Source of the DNA: 0-14-0-20-45-22 sp041645495
GTDB lineage: Bacteria > Fidelibacterota > UBA2242
NCBI GenBank assembly: GCA_041645495.1
Contig: JBAZPZ010000031.1
Coordinates: 1-20,567, forward strand
Direction of reading: 5' to 3'
DNA length: 20,567 nt
Below, piece after piece: positions 14,783 through 20,567 of the stretch. The position numbers were made by a program, and so were the translations under genes. A model generated the notes under the pieces. It made no database searches. It had not been told where the DNA came from and worked only from the letters and a program-made list of their open reading frames with translations. Position 1 is the first letter of the stretch, and each line of letters begins with the position of its first letter.

Positions 14783-15856
14783 ATGAAAACTGTGAACCAT
14801 ATCGAAGAACTGACAAACGGGAGACTAATCACGCCGACGAAATTTCGGTGCGAAATGGACATTCGAGAAACCGAAAAGGCAATCAAATTCATCAAAGATT
14901 ATTTCGAGGAGAATTTCGCACGCGAAATGAACCTTCAACGTGTTTCCGCGCCGTTGGCTGTTCTCAATAATACCGGCATCAATGACTATCTTTCCGGAAC
15001 GGAAAAACCCGCAAGTTTCCGGATCAAAGCGACAAATCAATCTGCCGAAATCGTTCAATCTCTGGCCAAGTGGAAGCGGAAAGCTCTTGCCGATTATGGA
15101 TTTATCAGCGGCGAAGGCATATATACCGATATGAATGCTATTCGCCCGGATGAGGCTTTCCTCGACAACATGCACTCAATTTATGTCGATCAATGGGACT
15201 GGGAACGGATCATCGCCGAAAACGAGCGGAATCTCGACGTGTTAAAATATATCGTAAGAAAAATTTACAGCGTCATTTACAGAACGGAACAGTCCGTCTG
15301 TCGAAAATACCACAAACTTCAGAAGCGGTTTCTTCCGGAAGATATCACTTTCATTCATAGTGAAGAATTGCTGGACTTGTATCCGGATTTATCTCCGAGA
15401 GAACGCGAGAACGCCATTTGTAAGGATAAAAAAGCGGTGTTTATTATCGGAATTGGCTCGCCGTTGAAAGACGGAAAACCACATGATGATCGCGCATCGG
15501 ACTACGACGATTGGTCGTCGGAAACCGGGAACGGATGCCAAGGGTTAAATGGTGACATTCTCGTTTGGTATCCAGTGCTCAATTGTGCTATGGAACTGAG
15601 TTCTATGGGAATTCGCGTGGATAAAATCGCGTTGGAAAAGCAACTGAAGTTAAAAAATGAAGAGTACAAAAAGGATTTGGATTTTCATCGGCGACTGATT
15701 AATCGGGAGTTACCGTTGTCGATCGGTGGCGGAATCGGCCAATCGCGCCTCTGTATGTTTTTTCTGCGTAAAGCACACATCGGTGAAGTACAGGCTGGAA
15801 TTTGGCCAGACGAAATGTTAGCGACCTGCAAACAGAATCAGATTTTTCTTCTCTGA
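14783..15856 (+). CDS. asnA: Aspartate-ammonia ligase (asparagine synthetase A)
   Basis: A 357-residue AsnA, which uses ammonia and ATP to convert aspartate to asparagine and is structurally related to class II aspartyl-tRNA synthetases. Hallmarks are GINDYLSGTEKP near the N-terminus, SIYVDQWDWE, the GCQGLNGD region and the class II motif-3-like run IGGGIGQSRLCM, followed by KAHIGEVQ and WPDEM. It is somewhat longer than the 330-residue E. coli enzyme, as is common in Bacteroidota-type members. ATG 14783 follows AAAGGAAAGG. It lies 48 bp after the lipoprotein gene. With glnA it gives the cell direct routes to both amides, and gatB a tRNA-dependent one. Confidence 0.97.
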   Translation: MKTVNHIEELTNGRLITPTKFRCEMDIRETEKAIKFIKDYFEENFAREMNLQRVSAPLAVLNNTGINDYLSGTEKPASFRIKATNQSAEIVQSLAKWKRKALADYGFISGEGIYTDMNAIRPDEAFLDNMHSIYVDQWDWERIIAENERNLDVLKYIVRKIYSVIYRTEQSVCRKYHKLQKRFLPEDITFIHSEELLDLYPDLSPRERENAICKDKKAVFIIGIGSPLKDGKPHDDRASDYDDWSSETGNGCQGLNGDILVWYPVLNCAMELSSMGIRVDKIALEKQLKLKNEEYKKDLDFHRRLINRELPLSIGGGIGQSRLCMFFLRKAHIGEVQAGIWPDEMLATCKQNQIFLL

Positions 15857-15924
15857 TTATTTAATTAAATCAAGATAAAAGATGCGAAGGTGTTAATAAC
15901 TAACATTAAAATAAAAAGGTATAT

Positions 15925-18342
15925 ATGGGTTATCCGTTTAAAGAAATCGAAATAAAATGGCAAAAATACTGGGAAGACAATAAAACGTTCAAAGCGATAG
16001 ATTTTTCTGAAAAACCAAAATATTATGTTCTGGATATGTTTCCGTATCCAAGCGGAGCCGGTCTGCATGTTGGTCATCCTGAAGGATATATCGCAACCGA
16101 CATCATCGCCAGATATAAACGGAAAAAGGGTTTTAATGTACTTCATCCGATGGGTTGGGATGCATTTGGTCTGCCTGCGGAAAATTACGCACTTCAAACC
16201 GGAACGCATCCAAAAATTACAACTCAAAGAAACATCAACACTTTTCGCCGGCAGATTAAATCATTCGGTTTTTCATACGATTGGGATCGTGAAATCAATA
16301 CTACCGACCCGAAATACTATAAATGGACACAATGGATTTTCCAGCAATTGTATAAAAAAGGTTTGGTTTATCAGGCGGAGATTCCCGTCAACTGGTGTCC
16401 CGAACTAAAAACTGTTTTGGCAAACGAAGAAGTCATCGACGGAAAATCCGAACGTGGTGACTTTCCGGTCGTTCGTATTCCGATGCGGCAATGGATATTA
16501 AAAATCACCGCTTATGCGGATCGCTTACTGAGTGATCTGGATTTGGTCGATTTACCAGAAAGTATCAAGGAGATGCAAAGGAATTGGATCGGGAGATCGG
16601 AAGGAGCGATGGTTGCGTTTCAAATTACTGGGTCAGATCAGACCTTAAAAGTCTTCACAACACGTCCGGATACGCTATTTGGCGCGACATATATGGTCGT
16701 AGCACCCGAGCATCCAATTTTAGATAAACTTGTTCCTGAGTCGTTTAAAAGCGTCATCGAGACTTACCGCGTTGAAACTTCCAAAAAAAGCGATCTGGAC
16801 CGCACCGAATTGGCAAAAGAAAAAAGCGGCGTCTTTACCGGAATTTATGCAGTTAATCCTCTGACTCACAGGAAAATACCGGTATGGACTTCCGATTACG
16901 TTCTGATGACATATGGAACGGGAGCGATCATGGCTGTTCCGGGTCACGACCAGCGCGACTGGGAATTTGCGACGAAGTTCGGACTCGAGATATTCGAAGT
17001 GATATCTGGCGGCGACATTACAAAAGAAGCCTATATTGGCGATGGAATATTGGTCAATTCCGGTTTTCTGAATGGAATGAATGTCGTATCCGCGAAAAGG
17101 AAAATTACAGATTGGTTGACGGAAAATGGAATCGGTGAATTCAGCGTTCAGTACAAATTGAGAGACTGGATTTTTTCACGACAGAGATATTGGGGTGAAC
17201 CTTTCCCGTTTAAAATATTTCAGGATGGAAGTGTTGAGTTAGTAAATGAAAGTGAACTCCCGCTAGAATTGCCGGAAATGGAAAGATACGAACCGAGCGG
17301 CACAGGTGAATCACCGCTTGCGAATTTGAAGGAATGGAACGATTTTATCGATCCAACGACAGGAAAAAGAGCTAGATTTGAGACCAATACTATGCCGCAA
17401 TGGGCAGGTTCTTGTTGGTATTATCTTCGCTATCTCGATCCGAACAATGATTCTAATGCTTGGGATCCTGAAAAGGAAAAATACTGGATGCCAATCGATT
17501 TGTACATTGGTGGCGCCGAACATGCCGTCCTGCATTTATTGTACGCTAGATTCTGGCATAAAGTACTTTATGACATGGGATTTGTCTCGACATCTGAACC
17601 GTTTATGAAACTTATCAATCAGGGAATGATTCTTGGCGAAGATGGCGAAAAAATGAGTAAGTCTCGTGGAAACGTCATAAATCCTGATGTTGTCATTGGT
17701 AAATACGGTGCCGATACATTCAGAATATATGAAATGTTCATGGGGCCTTTGACTCGAACGAAGCCATGGAGTACTTCGAGTATCGAAGGTGTATATCGTT
17801 TTTTAAGTAGAATATGGAATATGATTTTCGATGAGAACAATCAATTAAATGCTGATATTCAAGAGGTTACTCCGACTTCTGAGATTTTATCGATTCTTCA
17901 TAAAACAATTCAAAAAGTAACAGACGATATAGAATATCTTCGTTTTAACACGGCGATCTCTCAATTGATGATTTTCATCAACGAAATATCCAAATTGGAA
18001 ACCAAACCGTTATCTGTGATATTAGATTTTATTAATCTACTAAATCCGTTTGCGCCGCATATTTCTGAAGAAATCTGGGAACGTTTATCTAATGGAAAAA
18101 TCCTGTCATTTAGTTCATGGCCAAAATATGACCCTGAATTCATCAAAGAAGATGTGGTAAGTATAGCCGTTCAGGTGAACGGCAAAATTCGTGGTCAATT
18201 CGAAACGGAACGTGATACAATAGACGAAAAATGTTTAAAATTGGCTTTTCAAGTCGATAACGTCAGAAGATTTACGGATGGTAAAGAAATCATGAAAAAG
18301 GTTGTTGTAAAAAACAAACTTGTCAGTATCGTCGTAAAGTAA
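15925..18342 (+). CDS. leuS: Leucyl-tRNA synthetase
   Basis: A complete 805-residue bacterial LeuRS, class Ia. HIGH is HVGH at 48-51 (in GLHVGHPEGY) and KMSKS is at 576-580. The CP1 editing domain carries TTRPDT (245-250) and GTGAIMAVPGHD (331-342), including the Asp that positions mischarged amino acid for hydrolysis. DWIFSRQRYWGEP and the C-terminal VNGKIRG tRNA-binding domain are present. The zinc-binding knuckle after NWCPEL lacks the usual Cys partners (SERGDFPV where many enzymes have CxxC), a variant also known in Bacteroidota-type LeuRS. ATG 15925 has AAAGG at 15915-15919. The 68-bp gap after asnA has no terminator. Confidence 0.98.
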   Translation: MGYPFKEIEIKWQKYWEDNKTFKAIDFSEKPKYYVLDMFPYPSGAGLHVGHPEGYIATDIIARYKRKKGFNVLHPMGWDAFGLPAENYALQTGTHPKITTQRNINTFRRQIKSFGFSYDWDREINTTDPKYYKWTQWIFQQLYKKGLVYQAEIPVNWCPELKTVLANEEVIDGKSERGDFPVVRIPMRQWILKITAYADRLLSDLDLVDLPESIKEMQRNWIGRSEGAMVAFQITGSDQTLKVFTTRPDTLFGATYMVVAPEHPILDKLVPESFKSVIETYRVETSKKSDLDRTELAKEKSGVFTGIYAVNPLTHRKIPVWTSDYVLMTYGTGAIMAVPGHDQRDWEFATKFGLEIFEVISGGDITKEAYIGDGILVNSGFLNGMNVVSAKRKITDWLTENGIGEFSVQYKLRDWIFSRQRYWGEPFPFKIFQDGSVELVNESELPLELPEMERYEPSGTGESPLANLKEWNDFIDPTTGKRARFETNTMPQWAGSCWYYLRYLDPNNDSNAWDPEKEKYWMPIDLYIGGAEHAVLHLLYARFWHKVLYDMGFVSTSEPFMKLINQGMILGEDGEKMSKSRGNVINPDVVIGKYGADTFRIYEMFMGPLTRTKPWSTSSIEGVYRFLSRIWNMIFDENNQLNADIQEVTPTSEILSILHKTIQKVTDDIEYLRFNTAISQLMIFINEISKLETKPLSVILDFINLLNPFAPHISEEIWERLSNGKILSFSSWPKYDPEFIKEDVVSIAVQVNGKIRGQFETERDTIDEKCLKLAFQVDNVRRFTDGKEIMKKVVVKNKLVSIVVK

Positions 18343-18627
18343 TATTTCAAAAAGAGCAGAGGCAAAGGATTCGAATATCCGCTATCTACTCATTTGTTAT
18401 CTACATGTTTACATAATATATCTTATGCTTGTATGGTTGTTACGCAGTTTTTGCACCCAAAACTGAAATCGTACCATTTCTCCTTTCATTATTCTACTTT
18501 TATTTGTTCTTCCAGAAGATGCTATATGATCTTTTAATCTTTTCCTTTTCATTTCGTATGATTCGGATTTAATTTTACAATGTTATTTTTTATAGAGAAA
18601 TTCAACTCAAATAAGGTATCGACCTTC

Positions 18628-19488
18628 ATGAAGAAAATATTTGTTGCAGTTCTTTTTCTTTCATCTGTTATAAAAGCTTCAGACAAACCGTATTATTTTT
18701 ACAATCCAGATCAGGAGTATGGTTCGGAACTCCGCTTCAATCCGCTTACGTTATGGGTCAATGGATCGTTTGATATTCTACGAAACGGCGGACACTCTAA
18801 AGATATTTTTAATCAACCTTACAAGGTAGGTTGTGAAAATGTCGTTCAAAACATTACTCATCCTTTTGCAAATATTAAAGAATATGGTGTTAAAGATTTT
18901 TTACATCCAACTTATCAATTATTTAATGAAATATTTGAGAATGGAAGTTTTGAGGGCACAAATGTAGATCCGATTTCAGATATGCTCATAGACTGGTCAT
19001 TACAACCGTATTATAATCCTAACAATCGGTTTTTAGAGAATGCAGGTCAACAATTTGCATCAAAATTAAAACTCGGCAAGAAAAGTCGCTACTCTCTATT
19101 CTTTTATTGGGGCGTTTTATCGACGGGCGGATTCAGTTATAATCTCGATGATGAACGCACAATTTCCTTCTCTGCAGGCGCTATCGTGAATAAAATCAAC
19201 GAGAATCGCTTCAGAAATGCGTGCTATATGACACCGGATTTAGATTATGTGATTAGTTTCTTTTATGATCGAAGTAACTCGCTGTTATTATCTACATATC
19301 TAACCGGTCCAAAATTTTACAATCTTCGTGTTGATATTTACCCGGGACTTGTTGAGGTCGGTGATTTTAAACCAGGTTTTTTTCTTGGTGCTGGCGAGAT
19401 GGACGGACTTCAATTCGGATTGATGTGCTCGTTTTTACCAGTAGGAATTCTCGGCCAGTTCGTCGATCCCGGAACGGAGTTAAACTAA
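18628..19488 (+). CDS. Unrecognised exported protein, possibly outer-membrane or surface
   Basis: A 286-residue protein with no family I recognise. The start ATG 18628 has AAGG at 18613-18616 and begins a clear signal peptide (MKKIFVAVLFLSSVIKAS); an upstream in-frame ATG at 18580 would hide it. The mature N-terminus is rich in Tyr, Asn and Phe (YYFYNPDQEYGSELRFNP). The C-terminal half shows alternating polar and hydrophobic runs (YSLFFYWGVL, RTISFSAGAIV, LLLSTYLTG, LRVDIYPGLVEVG) that could be membrane beta-strands. No sorting domain is present. Its GC is low (about 28% at 18901-18960) compared with galE. The stop TAA shares its last base with the galE ATG (TAATG), so translation of the two may be coupled. 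Confidence 0.75.
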   Translation: MKKIFVAVLFLSSVIKASDKPYYFYNPDQEYGSELRFNPLTLWVNGSFDILRNGGHSKDIFNQPYKVGCENVVQNITHPFANIKEYGVKDFLHPTYQLFNEIFENGSFEGTNVDPISDMLIDWSLQPYYNPNNRFLENAGQQFASKLKLGKKSRYSLFFYWGVLSTGGFSYNLDDERTISFSAGAIVNKINENRFRNACYMTPDLDYVISFFYDRSNSLLLSTYLTGPKFYNLRVDIYPGLVEVGDFKPGFFLGAGEMDGLQFGLMCSFLPVGILGQFVDPGTELN

Positions 19489-20519
19489 TGAAAGTTTTGG
19501 TCACAGGCGGCGCCGGATACATTGGAAGTCATACTTGCCTGGAATTATTGAACAGCGGTCATCAAATCATCGTTGTCGATAATTTATCAAATAGCAAAAT
19601 CGAATCTCTGCGAAGAGTTCAGGAATTGACCGGCAAGTCTCTGATATTTCATCAAGTTGACATTTTGGACGAACCGGCACTTGACGCGGTTTTTAAACAG
19701 CACTCAATTGATGCAGTTATCCATTTCGCCGGTCTAAAAGCAGTCGGAGAATCGCTTCTTTATCCTCTCAAATATTATCACAACAACGTGACCGGTGCGT
19801 TGACTCTTTTTAAGGTGATGAACTGTAACCATGTGAAAAAAATCGTCTTCAGTTCCTCTGCCACAATTTACGGCGATCCCTTAACGGTGCCGATCACAGA
19901 AGACTTCCCTGTCCAAACAACAAATCCGTATGGTTCGACTAAGTTATTCATTGAAAATATCTTGCAGGATTTATATAAATCCGATCCTGAATGGGATATT
20001 ATTCTTTTGCGGTATTTTAATCCGGTTGGCGCTCATAAATCCGGAAGAATTGGCGAAGATCCGAATGGCATTCCGAATAACCTAATGCCATTCATTTCTC
20101 AGGTTACAGTTGGAAAACTTCCGCAGTTGAATGTCTATGGAAACGATTACCCAACTCCGGATGGAACCGGAGTCAGAGATTATATCCATGTTGTGGATTT
20201 GGCTCGTGGACATATTACAGCCATCGACAAGTTAGAAAAGAGACTCTCGTCTGTTGAAATTTATAATCTTGGAACAGGTCGCGGATACAGCGTATTTGAA
20301 ATGATTCGCGCATTTGAAAAAGCCTCCGGTCGATCGATTCCATACCGAATAGTCGGACGCCGTTCAGGTGATATCGCGCAATGTTATGCCGATCCGTCGA
20401 AAGCGCTTCGGGAACTTGGTTGGAAAGCGAAATATGGAATTGACGAAATGTGTTCTTCTGCCTGGAAATGGCAAATGCAGAATCCGGACGGCTATCCCGA
20501 GACAGATGCTCATATTTAG
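19488..20519 (+). CDS. galE: UDP-glucose 4-epimerase
   Basis: A complete 343-residue GalE of the extended short-chain dehydrogenase family. It interconverts UDP-glucose and UDP-galactose (or the N-acetyl forms) using bound NAD. The Rossmann motif TGGAGYIGS is at residues 6-14. The catalytic triad is S124, Y148 and K152 (SSSATIYG and YGSTK), matching the spacing in E. coli. NPVGAHKSGRIGEDP and GTGVRDYIHVVDLA are typical substrate-binding stretches. The start overlaps the stop of the preceding exported-protein gene by one base, with GGAG at 19476-19479 inside that gene. The product feeds surface polysaccharide or galactose metabolism; no other sugar genes are visible before the window ends. Confidence 0.97.
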   Translation: MKVLVTGGAGYIGSHTCLELLNSGHQIIVVDNLSNSKIESLRRVQELTGKSLIFHQVDILDEPALDAVFKQHSIDAVIHFAGLKAVGESLLYPLKYYHNNVTGALTLFKVMNCNHVKKIVFSSSATIYGDPLTVPITEDFPVQTTNPYGSTKLFIENILQDLYKSDPEWDIILLRYFNPVGAHKSGRIGEDPNGIPNNLMPFISQVTVGKLPQLNVYGNDYPTPDGTGVRDYIHVVDLARGHITAIDKLEKRLSSVEIYNLGTGRGYSVFEMIRAFEKASGRSIPYRIVGRRSGDIAQCYADPSKALRELGWKAKYGIDEMCSSAWKWQMQNPDGYPETDAHI

Positions 20520-20567
20520 TTCTTGTTTATCGAATACTTAAAATAAATCCGGTCAGATAAGTCAACG

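Noticed and set aside
18365..18395. tRNA-like T-loop (TTCGAAT on the - strand) after leuS
   Set aside because: The flanking bases form at most 3-4 pairs and no acceptor or anticodon arm can be built. The rest of 18343-18627 shows no gene, terminator or clear promoter.
1..20567. Insertion sequences, CRISPR arrays, prophage or defence islands
   Set aside because: No transposase, integrase, Cas, phage structural or restriction genes are encoded, and no spaced short repeats were seen.

Overview
The window looks like chromosomal DNA of a bacterium from the Fibrobacterota-Chlorobi-Bacteroidota (FCB) superphylum. It probably belongs to an Ignavibacteria-, Calditrichota- or KSB1-like branch rather than to classical Bacteroidia. 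The evidence is a large secreted hydrolase ending in a type IX secretion (Por) sorting domain with the PNPFNP signature typical of those lineages, and a good match to the Bacteroidota promoter consensus (TTTG-N20-TAnnTTTG) upstream of glnA. Protein-coding DNA is about 40-48% GC, with AT-rich spacers. Every protein gene is on the + strand; only a tRNA-Arg is on the - strand. No phage, IS, CRISPR or rRNA genes are visible.

Layout. Positions 1-443 hold a tandem arrangement of a tiny GIY-YIG nuclease gene and a tRNA-Gly-like 3' fragment. One complete nuclease gene and the tail of a preceding copy are present, with an exact 127-bp repeat 316 bp apart. Next come a terminator and tRNA-Arg(ACG) on the - strand. 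Positions 751-3961 encode two exported proteins: a class C beta-lactamase-fold serine hydrolase that has lost its middle, and a GHL10-type glycoside hydrolase with FN3 domains and a C-terminal sorting domain. Positions 3985-6727 hold a likely RNA-maturation cluster: an RNase Z-like metallo-beta-lactamase, archease and the RNA ligase RtcB. An unrecognised secreted protein follows at 6794-7918.

Positions 7954-15856 are mainly nitrogen and translation genes with unrelated genes mixed in: gatB, tRNA-Ser(GGA), glnA, rmuC, mntP, a lipoprotein fusing an ABC substrate-binding fold to a Cache domain, and asnA. leuS follows at 15925-18342. The window ends with an AT-rich orphan exported protein whose stop codon overlaps the start of galE.

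How the genes work together. glnA makes glutamine, which is the amide donor for GatB-containing transamidosomes. asnA makes asparagine directly from ammonia. gatB, leuS, both tRNAs and the RtcB/archease pair all serve translation or tRNA biology. Most of the window is ordinary housekeeping. The parts most worth a second look are the tRNA-fragment/GIY-YIG tandem at the left edge, the MBL-archease-rtcB cluster, the substrate-binding/Cache fusion and the two orphan exported proteins.
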